DNA of 64,000 nucleotides from Liopterus haemorrhoidalis (GCA_963971575.1 OZ020611.1:225238260-225302259); one strand, 5' to 3'. Positions 23,527-35,800 are shown, counted from the stretch's first letter. The notes: a model not told the origin generated them from the sequence alone. A program made the numbers and translations.

Positions 23527-24366
23527 TTAATTTTCAAAAGAATGGATAAAAAAGAATTTCGTGTGTTGATTAAAAATTGTTTCTTGATGGGAAAAAATAC
23601 TGTTGAAGCCAAACAGTGGCTTGATAAGCGTTATAGAGACTCTGCACCAGACAAATCAACTATTACTGATTAGTATGCTGAATTTAAACGCGGTCGTACA
23701 AACACCGATGATGCTGAACGCTCTGGTCGCCCAAAATCGGCAGTTGTTCCGGAAAACAAAAAAAGTCCACAAAATAGTTTTGAACGACCGTAAAGTTAAG
23801 TTGCGTGAGATAGCCGACCTGCTTTCGAAGTGGGGTCCGCGTTCGCTTACACCGGACCAAAAACAACAACGCGTCGGCGATTCAGAGCGCTGTTTTGGAG
23901 CTTTTTTCAAGCGAGATAAAAAGGATTTCTTGCGTCGGTATGTGACAATGGATGAAACATGGATCCACTACTACACACCTGAATCAAAAAGATCGTCAGC
24001 TTAGTGGACAGCAGTCGGTGAAAGTCGTCCAAAGCGACCAAAAACTCAAAAGTCAGCTGGCAAGGTTATAGTATCCGTATTTTGGGACGCGCATGCTATT
24101 TTGTTAATCGACTATCTTGAGAAAGTTAAAACTATCAATAGCGAATACTACATGGCATTATTGGATTGATTGAGTGTAGTAATCAAGAAAAAACGGCTTC
24201 ACATGCAAAAGAAAACAGTGCTCTTTCACCAAGACAACGCCCCGTGTCACAAGTCGATGAAAACGATGGTTAAATTGATGAATTACTGGCTTTTTGCAGA
24301 CCTCAAAAAGCTGCTCCAGGGAAAGAAATTTGACTCAACCAAGCCGATTCAAGGTCTATTTTGAGA
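23527..24366 (+). pseudogene. Mariner transposase pseudogene
   Basis: Successive blocks match a mariner transposase. The N-terminal blocks are GKNTVEAKQWLDKRYRDSAP and YAEFKRGRTNTDDAERSGRP. These are followed by LREIADLL, RRYVTMDETWIHYYTPESKR with the first catalytic aspartate, the VIVSVFWDAH tract, and LFHQDNAPCHKSMKTMVKL with the second. A segment after LREIADLL is deleted. The region that should hold the third catalytic residue (the PHPPYSPDLAPSD block) is also deleted, so LMNYWLFADLKKLLQGKKF follows directly. In-frame stops lie near 23672, 24002 and 24167. The copy is inactive and non-autonomous. Confidence 0.9.
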
Positions 24367-25080
24367 GCAAAGACAACTCTGTTACCCGTAATCTTACCAC
24401 AGTTTCTACATAACTGTTCTATAAATTAATATTTTTTATACAACCGTTAGATTTGTTTAAATCCTGTCATACTTTTATATACATGACAAAAACTAGTTTC
24501 ATAAAAATCATACATTTTGATATCTAATGAACAAATACAATTCAGTTACCATTTCAATTAGATAAAAACTCAAACATAAAAAAAACCTGAAACGTATATC
24601 TATTCACTAAAAACAAAAAAACCCGCACACGATACTGTATTAAAATTTTAATCTCGTAGCAAAATAGTGTTCAGTTTTACAGAACTATTCTCAAACTCCC
24701 AGTTCCATTCAAAATACCATCGCATTTCAAATGACACTTGATTTGAAACAAATCCTGTACAGATTGCATTATCCTCTGTCAGACTCCCAGTGGTGTTTCG
24801 TCCCTCTCTCCTACGTCTCTCCGACGGACGTCACCAGGGGCGGCTGATTCATAAGGGCTGTGGGGTTACAGCCCCTCTATAATTAACCTCTTAATGCAAG
24901 ATTTTTGAACACGGTTTGTAGGTATGAGCAAGAAACCCTTATACAGGAATATCCCGAATATAGGAATTAATGTTTCTTGGAAAAAAAGAAACACAATCAA
25001 ATACAAGATGGTTACAAGACAGTTGCAAGTGCCGCCACCGATTGGTTACTACAACAAAAATACAAAATGAAATAATAAGG
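24367..25080. other. Unassigned stretch with fragmentary hAT-like and repeat B ends
   Basis: AT-rich and noncoding. CAGGGGCGGCTGATTC at 24836 looks like a hAT edge. GGTTTGTAGGTATGAGCAAG at 24914 matches the left end of repeat B without the rest of that element. Confidence 0.4.
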
Positions 25081-25560
25081 CAAATACTTCAAAAATACGT
25101 GCGTGCGCGCGTGTGTGTGTGTGTTTGCGTGCGCGCGCGAGTGCGTGCGTGCGTGCGTGCGTGCGTGCTTGCGTGCGTGCGTGCGTGCGTGCTTGCGTGT
25201 CTGTGTGTCTGTGTGTGTGTATACACGATAACTCAAGAACGGTTTAACTTAGAGAGTTCGTTCTGCTTCTAAAAAATTCTCCTAATAATTGGGAAAAACT
25301 ATATTGTTTTTATAAAAATCCGAAACTGGAAACGGAAGTTATTAAACTTTAAAATTTTAAAAAATTCATAACTATTAAACCAAGCTTTGAACAAAAATTT
25401 GTATAAAACATAATTTGATATATGTTTGAAGGTTTACCTAAATCTTTTTAAATTTTTTTTAAAATTTTTTTTTACTCTTGTTTTTTTGTTATTATTATTT
25501 TTTTTTTGTGGGAGGGCAAATCTAGCGGAGGTTTCCCTTCGCCACTGGTTTCGGTATAAA
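25081..25560 (+). repeat. Repeat A second module with GTGC/GT microsatellite
   Basis: A long GTGC and TG tract (25100-25220) is followed by TATACACGATAACTCAAGAA, GGTTTAACTTAGAG and, at the right, GGGCAAATCTAGCGGAGGTT. The same order is seen at 7737-8320. The reading frames here are repeat-encoded. Confidence 0.75.
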
Positions 25561-26182
25561 TTAATATTGTTACGAATGTCCAAACAATAATTTCTCCTAA
25601 TATGGCACAAATATGGTAATGTTCGACCTTCGACCTGAATGAAATGAAATGAATTATTCAAATGAGTTTAATGATTAACCACTTGGGAGAAGATAAAATC
25701 CCCATAAAACTGATAAATTTTAGGTAAAGTTGGAAAAAGTACAGGATAATCACACTGAAAGTCATTCAGTGTGATTATTTCTTAAATATTATAGTTATAA
25801 TATAATCTTCTGTAAGTTCTTAACAAAATTTGTATATTAAAATAAAAATAGTTTACTTTTAATTTCGGAAATTAATAATTTCTCTTTAATAACACAAGTC
25901 AACAAGATATTACTAACATGTATGAAAACATTGAATATTGAATTTTAGTTAACTCCAATACCCTGATTCTAAATCAAACTCAAAAATTTTCTATGAGGTC
26001 ACAATTTTTATTTATTCATGAAACAAATTGAAACGTAATTATTTCAATTTTGGTGTTCGTGACTGCAAACAGAGGGCATAGTTGGAAAGGGTAAGGTAGT
26101 GGGTATTTGGTTATTGTTTTCGTTTTACTTGTGACCTTGTAGTATTTCAATCTCAGTTTGGACGTAATACAAGTGCTAAAAG
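25561..26182. other. Unassigned AT-rich stretch
   Basis: No genes. A short inverted pair (AATCACACTGAAAG and CATTCAGTGTGATTA, 25748-25777) is the only structure noted. Confidence 0.4.
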
Positions 26183-26497
26183 TAGGGTGACCATTTTCTT
26201 AAGAAGGCAATGCGGGACGGAGCAAAAAAAAGGTCCTCATCTCCCAAATCCAAGTGAAGAGCAAAAAAAAAAGAAAAAGGTCCTCACCTCCTAAATCCAA
26301 GTGAAGAGAAAAAAAAGGTCGTCATCTCCTAAAATCCAAGTGAAGAGCAAAAAAAGGTCCTCACCTCCCAAATCCAAAATGCGGGACAATGCGGGACAAA
26401 ATGTTAAAATGCGGGACTTTTGCGGGACGCATCTTAATGCGGGACGAAATGTTAAAATGCGGACAGTCCCGCAAAATAGGGACGAATAGTCACCCTA
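26183..26497. mobile_element. Mini-hAT carrying a 50-bp tandem repeat
   Basis: The ends are TAGGGTGACCATT and its complement AATAGTCACCCTA, flanked by an 8-bp duplication with one mismatch (GCTAAAAG at 26175-26182, GCGAAAAG at 26498-26505). The interior has about three copies of an approximately 50-bp unit (GGTCCTCA-TCTCCCAAATCC-AAGTGAAGAG) and several ATGCGGGAC words. No coding content. The duplication length and ends fit hAT. Confidence 0.85.
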
Positions 26498-26749
26498 GCG
26501 AAAAGTAGTGTACAACAATTTAGTGTTATATAATTACAATGAAGGGAAACCATCGTGGCTGTATTAATTTGCCCAGGGCCGCCCCTAGGCGGGGGCAAGT
26601 GGAGCACCTGCACCAGGCCTCGCGCCTCGACCGTCAAGTAATAAAATAATAAAATACATTAAAAATATTATCCCATTTTAACATTTACTTTCACTTGACT
26701 TCAAGAGATTCAAGTAGGTGGTGTGCATAGCCTAAAAGTAAGTACATTT
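26498..26749. other. Spacer with a hAT-like edge
   Basis: CAGGGCCGCCCCTAGGCGGG at 26574 resembles a ZMYM-type hAT terminus. Nothing else recognised. Confidence 0.35.
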
Positions 26750-26806
26750 TTAGGGTTTTGTAGGTATGACCACCAAAAAACCCTTATAACGTCACTCGTG
26801 TCTCTA

Positions 26807-26837
<31 letters not shown>

Positions 26838-27880
26838 ACGGTTGAAATTGTAGCCAAACGGCTGAACATAGAAAGTTGAAATTTGGTATACTTGTACAAC
26901 TTTTTGACCCACATCTAGGAAAACTATAAAGAATTCAAAAAAATACAGCTCGGGATAAATATAAACAAATATGTATTTAATGGAAAAATAAATATTTTTT
27001 AAAATTTTAAGTGGGGTATCAAATGAAACCTCTTATTGCGTGGATCAACCAACAAATTTTTATTTTTGAAACATCTTTTTTATGGAGTTTTTGTCAATAT
27101 AATGGCAAAAAACTTTTGTCCCCCACCCTATCTCCCAGAGGGCTTGAACAAAAAATATGAAAAAAATCTCAATAATGTACATTGATGTGAACCGGAAAAG
27201 TTCAACAGTAAATTTTGATCTGATTGGTTTTTCGAAAAATATTGATTTTTTGGTGCCGTCGGTGTAAAAAATAAATATTTTTTTAAAATTTATTGTGTGG
27301 TATCGAAAGAAAGCCCCTAAGACATAAATTACGAAACGATAGATAGTTTTTTGAAATTGCCTTTTGTTGTTTTGGCTTTGTGACGAGGGCATTATTTTGT
27401 TGAAAAACATATTCTGAATTGTCTTCATCCAATAATTTTAATATTGATGGCTCCAAAATTTCACTAAACATGGTAATATAACGAGCAGAATAATGCGTCC
27501 CTCAAACAAAAAGATTTCGCCTAAGCCACTGGCGGACATGCACCCCCAGATCATGATGCCACCAAATTTGACCGTAGGGATGATGCTGTCACAATGAAAG
27601 CTTCACCCGGCCTACATCTTACAAACATTGCTCCAGGTTGTCCAAAAACTGATCCACAAAAGTTTTGAAATTCGTTTCTTTTAGCAGGAATTTAGCAAAA
27701 AAAGTGCAAAAGTTCTTGTCCCGCACCCTTTTACTAAAAAGAGTTAAAACAAAAATCTGAAAAAATTATAAGTAATGTATATTGATTTGAGCTGGAATCG
27801 CACGAAAGGAATTTTTGATTAGACTGTGTTTTTGAAAAATATGGTAGTTTTTGTGTTTTTGACAAAATTATTATTTTTTT
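26750..27880 (+). repeat. Repeat B, copy 1 (divergent)
   Basis: It begins TAGGGTTTTGTAGGTATGAC with a short GTCT run at about 26810-26840. The family body follows (GCCAAACGGCTGAACATAGA, TATCAAATGAAACC, TGTGAACCGGAA). A Tc1-type fragment is embedded at 27330-27680, after which parts of the body appear again. The usual right end is missing because repeat A copy 3 starts at 27921. Confidence 0.7.
27330..27680 (-). pseudogene. Tc1-type transposase fragment
   Basis: The minus strand reads PTVKFGGIMIWGCMSASGLG, EIFLFEG and, further on, FSEILEPSILKLL with YVFQQNNA. The last block is the second catalytic position with asparagine instead of aspartate. Order and spacing fit the central DDE region of a Tc1-like transposase. 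It is short and frame-broken. Confidence 0.7.
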
Positions 27881-27920
27881 ATTCATGGTTAAATTATGGC
27901 TAATAATGTTATGGATTTTT

Positions 27921-28040
27921 ACCGACTTCTAACATATATAAGGGAGGTACTGTGATCATACCGATTTTGACATTTCGAGATTTCGATGGATCTCCACGAA
28001 TTGAGGTCCCTACCTAACGTTTTGACTATTTTTAGCATGA

Positions 28041-28083
<43 letters not shown>

Positions 28084-28540
28084 CCGTCTGTGTACACGTG
28101 TAAAGCAAATTCGGCTGAAAGGATTTTTATGAAACTTCATATTTAAGCTTCTGCCATCAATGGCACGAGTTGATTAACTTTTGGTAAAAATCAGTTGACT
28201 AAAAATGGGAGTTAACTCGTATCGATTTTAAGATTTTTGTGAATATTTCACAACAGAAAAATATTTCGAAAAAAATTATAGAACGAAAGTTGCTATAAAA
28301 GCAATATCTAATAACTTTTATTTGAGACGTTTTTTGATAAAACGAAAAATTTCGAATAATTTCTGTAAAATATTTCGAAATTTTAGTCTCAATTTTTTCA
28401 TATTTATATGTAACGTTTCCATGGTCATGATAATATCTCTGTTACAAAATATTAGGCCAAGTTATTTCTACTCTGCTGCTAGAATGTAATTTATATAAGT
28501 ACTTTATGATGACGGTCGGTCCTGTGGTGGCCACAGCTGA
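27921..28540 (+). repeat. Repeat A, copy 3
   Basis: Full-length single-module copy running from ACCGACTTCTAACATATATA through a GTCT run (28040-28092) to GGTCGGTCCTGTGGTGGCCA and CAGCTGA at 28540. It abuts the truncated repeat B copy on its left. Confidence 0.85.
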
Positions 28541-29080
28541 TTTTTTGCATTTATAGCTAAGATAGTGCGTGTATTTTTTTGGAATTAAAAATATTTAAAA
28601 AAAATAATACTACTATATTTTTTTAATAGTTGCGAATTGAGTTACTCACACCACACCACACTTCACTTTACACTGTAAAATATTTCTTATTAATCTAATG
28701 AAGACTTGGATACGAAGCAAATGCAGAAAAAACGCTGGGATATTTGGCAAATTATTTAAATTTTGTTTAAAAAAATTAAATGGAAGTTCTTAGTTCTCAA
28801 ATAACAAATGAAAGCCATTATCAAAAAAACTGTTGATTTTGATGTGATAAATATACCTAGAAATCCAGTATTATGTTGGCTTCTTACACTTATTAAATAC
28901 CTACAAAACCCTGAAATATGTGATTCTGAAAAAGACGGACATATTAAAGAAAATATCGCTATTCAATATATATAGGGTCCGGGCCCCTCCCTATGAAAGA
29001 AGGAATTAAAAAAATATATATCACCATCGTCTTAGGTAAATATATGCTAATTTAAATAATTTAGTCTTCTACTATTTATA
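28541..29080. other. Unassigned stretch with a solo terminal motif
   Basis: AT-rich, no genes. AATACCTACAAAACCCTGAA at 28894 is another isolated copy of the motif that closes repeat B. Confidence 0.45.
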
Positions 29081-30008
29081 CACTTCTAAAATTTCGCATG
29101 CTTATACAACTCTTTGACCTGCACATAGGAAAAATACTAAAACATCTAAAAAACATATCCCCCTAAAAATATAAACAAATATGCGCTCATCGAAAACAAA
29201 AATATTTCTAAAAATTCTGAGTAGGGTATCAAATGAAAGCCCTTAGTACGTGGATTAACGATCAAAATTTTATTTTTGCAAAATAAATTATTTTGACGCG
29301 ACTTTTGCCAAAATTGTGCAAAAAAAATTTTGTCCCACACCCTGTAGCCCAGATGGTTTAAACTAAAAATCTGAAAAAATACATTGGTGTGAACCGGAAT
29401 AGTACAACAGGAATTTTTGATCAGATTATGTTTTCGGAAAATAACGCATTTTTTTGTTTTTAACAAAAATATGTTAAATATTTAATTCGCTATGTAACAC
29501 AGTAAATAAGTAAGCACTCGTAGCGTAGTGCGTTTCGTCGTTTCTTTGTAATTTGCAAACTACGGTTCGATTCCTGTCAATTTTTATTTTTCTGTATTTT
29601 TATTTTGTTTAAATTATTTTGTCAAAATTTTAGTTATATTTTGGTAAATGTTGCATTTAATTTTTAAAAGCATAAATTTAATAACCAGTGGGAAGTGTTG
29701 AAATTACAATTTAATTCTATGTTTGTATGTATATGAAATCAGAGGGCGGGGCTTATGATTTAAGCAACCAATGGAAGCCATAGGCGCAATTTTCAAAATC
29801 TTAATGAACCATGCTATATAAAAAAAAACTATACACATATATATACACATATATGCACATATTTAGAAACTTAAATAATGGTATTAGGCATTAGAATTAA
29901 AATTCATAAAAAAATATTTTGACATAAAATTTGTTTTGGCATCCCAAATAATCATCATTCAGTTACTAAATACCTGCGAAACCCTGAAATGTGTGAAAAT
30001 TCATACAC
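29081..30008 (+). repeat. Repeat B, copy 2 (left-truncated)
   Basis: It matches the other copies from CTTATACAACTCTTTGACC to the right end CCTGCGAAACCCTGAAATGT near 29990. The GTCT microsatellite part is missing. It includes the tRNA-like block at 29502-29577 with the clearest promoter boxes of the family. Confidence 0.8.
29502..29577 (+). other. tRNA-like block inside repeat B
   Basis: TAGCGTAGTGCG fits a Pol III A box, and GGTTCGATTCC about 45 nt downstream is a perfect B box. The block sits in the middle of the repeat. Equivalent positions occur at 52025-52095, 33592-33665 (opposite strand) and, shortened, 60395-60440. It does not fold into a convincing complete tRNA, so I treat it as tRNA-derived. 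Confidence 0.6.
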
Positions 30009-31257
30009 ATAAATTTTTTATACTGCATATTTTTATTTAGTACGTTAGTTAATTAGTTACAAAGTTTGGCGATCAGCAATGATGGCTATTTGCGCCACTT
30101 TATAACTAGAATATTATTTGTAAGTTAAATAAGACAATAAATAATAGAATTTTAAATATTGTTGTATAATACAACCAGCTGATGGTTCGTCAACCATCTT
30201 AAAAACGTAGGTTCTTAAGTTAAACAATTGGTACTCAGTTTTTGACAGTATTGGATTTCTGTCTTTTGAAATTAAATTTACTAATTCTTTAGTTATAAAA
30301 TTATATAGTTGTAGATAAAATGTATTATTTGACTCGCATTCATCTCGGTTGATTACAACCCTCGACTACGGCTCGGGCGGTAAACTTCATCCTCGTGAAA
30401 TGAAGCCTCCATTATATGATTGTTAAAATAAAATAGTACTTTAAAATCATTATTGTGGGATATCAAAATAAATATCTTAAAACTTAGCTTAAGAAAAGAA
30501 AAATAATTTTTAATAATGTTTAATCCTTCTCTTTCGATGGAAAAATGTTGGTTACACTTTTAGCTGCCCCTTCATAAGAAGTTGTGACGAGTCGCCAGTG
30601 GACTTCAGTGTCCCCTATGTTATGTACCCCTCCTTAGCGCATGTCAGTATTTGCACAGAGCGCGCGGCACTAATTGAAATATATTGTCTAGTCACTGATT
30701 GTTTACACAGCGGATTGTAGCATTACAATTTACTTGAATCGTTTTGCATGTAGTTCTGTGATACAAGGATAGATGTCTCTAGGAGCTTGTAGGTCACGTG
30801 GTGTGGAAAGATTGTTAGTCTAGGTAGGGTTTGGCGGATTATGGTTTAATCTGATATTTCATTTTGTGGTTTTCATCATGTTGAATCTGCAGAAATATAC
30901 GGTTCTATCTCTTGGTATAAATCCGCAGAATAATTGTATAAGACTTCACTCATCTTATTTAGTGTTTATTATTTATAGGATTTCATAGATAAACTGTGGG
31001 ATTCTGAAAGATGGAGTTAAGTCACAATAAGGGTTAACGTTAAGTAACGCCGGTTTTTGTCGAACTGCGATTTTGAACGAAACTTAACGTGCACATTAAC
31101 GCTGAAAGTCCAAGGGACTTAACTCCAACTGAATTGCAGCGTTGAGAGATAACTAGTACTGACATTAACGTATTCTAATCTCTAAAACGCTAGTTTCAAA
31201 GTTATAATAATCTTTATGAAATAACACATTTGACTGCATATTCTACTATACGTTATA
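30009..31257. other. Unassigned stretch
   Basis: No genes recognised. The patch 31015-31185 has loosely inverted words (TTAACGTTAAGTAACG and AACTTAACGTGC, GGAGTTAAGTC and GGGACTTAACTCC) that suggest a small decayed foldback. Confidence 0.4.
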
Positions 31258-31259
31258 TA

Positions 31260-32825
31260 CACTACCGACAGAAAGTTTGAGGCAGGTACTGAATTTTTAG
31301 AAATAGCTAAATAAATAAACTTTTCAAGTCAAATTTGTACTTTAATTATTATGGTTACATGAATTAAACATTTTTTATCAACAATTTCAAATTAAAAATA
31401 CATTTCGCTTAAATTTTTGCTTCATTAAAATAACCTCCTCGATTATTTATTACGGCTGCACAGATCTTCGGCATACGATTAATTAATCTAAACAGTGTTT
31501 CGGGTTGTATTGCGTTCCATTTTACTTGCAACATGTGCCAAAGGTTTTCTATAGAAGACGGCTGCTGTTTTCGTACATTTCTGTCAAGTTCTTCCCATAG
31601 TAACTCGATTGGGTTAAGATCTGGTGACTGTGGTGGCCATTCCATTATTTTTAGAACTTGAAGACTTTCAAGTTCTTTTAAATAGTTTTTACAAATTTTG
31701 CTGGTATGTTTTGGATCATTATCATGCATAAAAACATACTGATTGCAAAATAATCTCTCACCAGATGGTAGTACTTGATGCTCTAAAATGTCTTTATAAA
31801 TTTCTTTTGTCATTATTCCTTCGATTCTAAGTAAAATTCCAACGTTTTCTCCACCAAAGCATCCCCAAACAGTGACAGATCCACCCCCATGTTTTACTGT
31901 TGGTACCAAACATTCTTCAGAATACCTTTCTCCCGCATATCTTAGACCGAAAACACGGCGTTTTGAACCGAAAAGTTCAAATTTTGACTCATCTGTCCAA
32001 AGGACGTTCTGCCATTGTTCGATTGACTAATTTTTATGTTTTCTAGCCCAGTTTAACCTTTTTGTCTTATTAACTGGTCTTAATAAGGGTTTACGAGCGG
32101 CTACACGCCCATGTAAGCCGAATTGCTTCAGTCGATCTTTGACAGTGGAAGTGCTAATCTTAACATCATTGAACTGATTGTACACAGATCTGATTTTTTC
32201 GGCGGTGTACCTTTTATTTGATAGGGAAATCTTTTTTATTTCTCTATCCTGTAATTTACTAGTTTTTCTAGGTCTCCCAGAGCATTTTTTACTTGCATGG
32301 GCACCATTTTCTTGGTATCGCTGCAATGTCCTTTGCACACAACATCTTGAAATTTTCATTTTTTTTGCAATGTGGACTTGAGAATAACCTTTTTCGTGAT
32401 AAACGAGAATTCTTTCTCTTTCGGCAGTGCTTAATTCTCCTCGCTTACCCATTTTTAATTGTAAAATATAATTTCACTTTATATAATAATACAATAATAA
32501 TAATAAATTATACAATAATTTTTTTTTTAACTAAAAAAAAGATTTAATTATATTAGTTGTAACCGTAGTAAAACACACTAATGATACAGTTTTTTGTTTT
32601 CTAATTGAATACTCAAGTATAAATGTACAAATGTTTATTTTATAACTAAGCAAGTTAATTGTTGATTGAAATATGCTGGACTGGTCTAAACTTGTTACTG
32701 ATATACTAGAATCATAAATTAACACATAAAGACACTCATTGAAGTCAAGAAAATAAACAATTTGAATATATTTATATCTTGAAAGTATAAATTCATAACC
32801 TGCCTCAAAGTTTCTGTCGGTAGTG
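31260..32825 (-). mobile_element. Nearly intact Tc1-type transposon (DD38E spacing)
   Basis: The terminal inverted repeats are about 30 bp (CACTACCGACAGAAAGTTTG then AGGCAGGT at the left, complement at the right), flanked by TA in a TATATA context. The 1566-bp element encodes one transposase on the minus strand with a single stop codon. No other insertion is nested in it, so it looks like one of the youngest elements in the window. Confidence 0.92.
31409..32452 (-). pseudogene. Tc1-family transposase with one in-frame stop
   Basis: The reading frame runs 348 codons in one frame with a single TAG at 32027-32029. The N-terminal half has the paired-type helix-turn-helix (LSTAERERILVYHEKGYSQV, KISRCCVQRTLQRYQENG) and a GRPRKTSK AT-hook-like stretch. 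The C-terminal half has WTDESKFELFG (first catalytic Asp), PTVKHGGGSVTVWGCF, FMHDNDPKHTS (second Asp) and WPPQSPDLNPIELLWEELDR (Glu). There are 38 residues between the second Asp and the Glu, against 34 in classical Tc1. I know DD38E from the described Intruder family; membership here is inferred from spacing. The start ATG is at 32452, about 370 bp from the element's right end. Confidence 0.92.
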
Positions 32826-33175
32826 TATATATATATATACATATATATTTTAAATTATCATATTTTCCCTCTTCCATATTATGCGCTATTACATTATTTA
32901 AAAAAAATATGTTTTGGTAACTTCCCTTTTCCGAACCACAAGTGTTCTGCGGCAGCAGATCCCTTTTATACCATAGAAGAGATTTAAAAAATTGCCAAGA
33001 AATTTAATTCTACAAGTACTACACAAAAAATAAACAGCGAAGAAAATCAGCCACCACTTAAATTCCATAGATAAACTCACCCTATCCTATTTAGCAAACC
33101 TAGCCATAAATCCAAATATTCCCACTTTTCAACAGGTATTCCACAAAATAATCGCCCACATCTTCATAAAAAATT
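32826..33175. other. AT-rich spacer
   Basis: No gene, RNA or repeat end recognised. Confidence 0.4.
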
Positions 33176-34463
33176 GATGTGAAGTGTGAATTTTCACACA
33201 TTTCAGGGTTTCGCAGGTTTTTCGTAAGTGAATCATGATTATTTGGGATGCCAAAACAAATTTTATGTTAAAATATTTTTTTGTTAATTTTAATTCGAAT
33301 GCCTAATACCATTATTTAGGTTTCTAAATATGCGCAGTATTTTTTTTTATACAGCAAGGTTCATTAAGATTTTGAACATTGTGCCTATGGCTTCCATTAG
33401 TTGTTTTAAGTCCATAACTCAGCCCCTCTGATTTCGTGTAATTAATTTCAAAAATTTCACTTGGTTATTAAATTTACGCTCTTAAAAATTAAATGCACAT
33501 TTGCCAAAATATAACTACAGTTTTGACAAAATAATTTAAACAAAATAAAAATGGAAAAAAAAAACAGAAAAAATAACATTGTCTCGAGACCGGAACCCTA
33601 GTTTGCAATTTCTGCAATTTTTATTAAACGCGAGAGCGCTAACTATTACACCATGACAGCATGCTGATTTACTTTGTTACATAAGTTATTAAATATTTTA
33701 CATGGTCAAGCCTGTAGCTGCAAACGTTAAATCGTCTGTACCTGCTACTTGACTGCTGAGCAAGGGATGTGAGTTCAATTCCTGCTTATGTCAAATAATT
33801 TGTGTAAAATATTTATACAAATTACAGATTCTGCTTAGCCGTTCGCAACCGGCTTTAAACTGTAGGTGCCTTTCTGTGTACGCTAAAAAATGGACGTAAT
33901 ACTGACCATAGTACTACTGAATGTACATATATTGAAAACTTGGTCACGAAACCTGGAAACGGGAGACCTTGGCTCATTTCGGGCTGTCGCGCCAATGATG
34001 ATGATGATGACATGGTCAAGCAAAAAACACAAAAAAATGCGTTATGTTCCGAAAACATAATCTGATCAAAAATTCCTGTTGTACTATCCCGGTTCACACG
34101 AATGTACATTACTTAGAATTTTTTCAGATTTTTACTTTAAACCATCTGGGCTACAGGGTGTGGGTACAAATGTTTTTTTGCACAATTTTGGCAGATATCT
34201 TGTAAAAAAAATTATTTTGCAAAAATAAAATTTTGATCGTTAATCCACGTACTAATGGCTTTCATTTGATACCCTACTCAAAATTTTTAAAAAATATTTT
34301 TTTTTCGATGAGCACATATTTCTTTATATTTTTAGGGTGATATTTTTTTAGATGTTTTAGTATTTTTCCTATGTGCGGGTCAAAGAGTTGTATAAGCATG
34401 ATAAATTTCAACTTTTTAAGTATAGCCGTTTGGCTACAATTTTTAACGAACAGACAGACATAC

Positions 34464-34507
<44 letters not shown>

Positions 34508-34560
34508 GACAAAATGACGGTATAAGGTTTTTTTCTGTCATACCTACAAAACCCTAAAAA
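33176..34560 (-). repeat. Repeat B, copy 3 (minus orientation, carries a SINE)
   Basis: It runs in reverse, from the right-end motif GAAGTGTGAATTTTCACACA at 33181 to CCTACAAAACCCTAAAAA at 34560, with an ACAG/CTGT microsatellite at 34448-34507. It contains the tRNA-like block (minus strand, 33592-33665) and the SINE at 33711-34009. Without the SINE the length and order agree with copies 4 and 5. Confidence 0.85.
33711..34009 (+). mobile_element. tRNA-headed SINE with 11-bp target duplication
   Basis: It is flanked by ACATGGTCAAG at 33700-33710 and again at 34010-34020. The 299-bp element starts with a tRNA-like head (A-box-like TGTAGCTGCAAACG, B-box-like GAGTTCAATTCC), has an unrelated body and ends in an ATG/GAT tandem tail at 33994-34009. 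A Pol III promoter head, a simple-sequence tail and a long duplication are the definition of a SINE. I did not recognise the family name. Confidence 0.88.
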
Positions 34561-35403
34561 CGTGCACAGAACACAACAAATAACAAAAAAGCGGCCTCAT
34601 TTGGTGAAGAAGAAATTTGTGTTCAACTCATCATTCATCCGCAATTGCAATGGTTAAATTGGTCGATTTGCGCCACAAATTATAAAACAAGGAAGATAGC
34701 GGACTCCCACGTTACGGCTTTGGACAGCGATAGTTGCGACATTCGTGGTTGTAATATGAAATAGGATTAGGTAGTATGCAACCCGCAGTGCACGCAAATA
34801 TATTTTTATATTTTAAATTGCTATGAATCGATCATTAATTTTCTACCAAAATTAAAAAATAAAATGTAATTTTGGTAGAAAATTAAAGATTGCCTTGAAC
34901 CGAAAATTATGATTAATTTATTCCTAAAATTAAAATTTCCTAAAATTAAAATTAATTACAATTGTTAAAAGTTTATACTTCAGTAAACATTAAGTTTTAT
35001 TATTTTATTTGCAAGCAAGCATATGAAATAAATAAACAAGTATTTATTTTTTACTTTTATATTTATTGTACATATTAAATTTAGTCTGTTCCATTTTTTT
35101 TTTTTTTTTATTACACTATTTTTATTTTTTTTGCATTTACTATTTAAAATATTATTAATAACACTACATCATTTAAAAATAAAAAAATGTGGTGCTTATA
35201 TTTAAAAAATTCTTATAAAATTCATCGCTGTCACAATCACAATTTACTGCCACCTGTCGTTAGAACGTCAAAAACAATTGCCGCAAATTGCCGATAATGA
35301 AGTGTTCTCAAAATGTTGGTAAAAAAAAGCTTTTAGCGCTGTCGGTGGATGGAATATAACTTAAAACCGTTTCAAGGCCGTGTATATGAGTTTCATACCC
35401 CTG
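34561..35403. other. Very AT-rich stretch
   Basis: No genes. There are short inverted and direct copies of TTTTGGTAGAAAATTAA near 34845-34890 and long A/T runs. Nothing else supported. Confidence 0.45.
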
Positions 35404-35732
35404 ATTTGCAGTAGTATAACAGAGCAGGTACTGGCGCATTACCCACGAAACCCTGAAATTTGCACTAATTCACATTTCGCAAACGTACGTGACCATCGCT
35501 GTGCGTCCCCCCGCCCCTCCCCCCGCCTCCCCTCGGCCTCACTCATCCGATCACCGCGAGACTCGAAGTCAAAAAACAGGGTCCTTGTCGTGGAAGTCGC
35601 GGCGTCCGGCGCGTGCAGCGAACGAGTTCAAACTTGTTCGAGGTCAAAACCGGGTCATCGCAATTTTTGCTGACCGTCTGCAAAAATTTGATTTTTGTAC
35701 GCAGATTCAAGGTTTTTTAACTTATCGTTTCG

Positions 35733-35740
35733 TATATATA
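35733..35740 (+). promoter_or_regulatory. TATA box of the plus-strand Maverick-like gene
   Basis: TATATATA lies about 60 bp upstream of the ATG at 35801, just inside the left arm. A TCACAG initiator-like word follows about 25 bp downstream. Inferred from sequence only. Confidence 0.5.
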
Positions 35741-35800
35741 GAGCAGAATTTCAGAAGTTGTATCACAGTGACAACAGCATCATAGTTCTATTACAGTATA

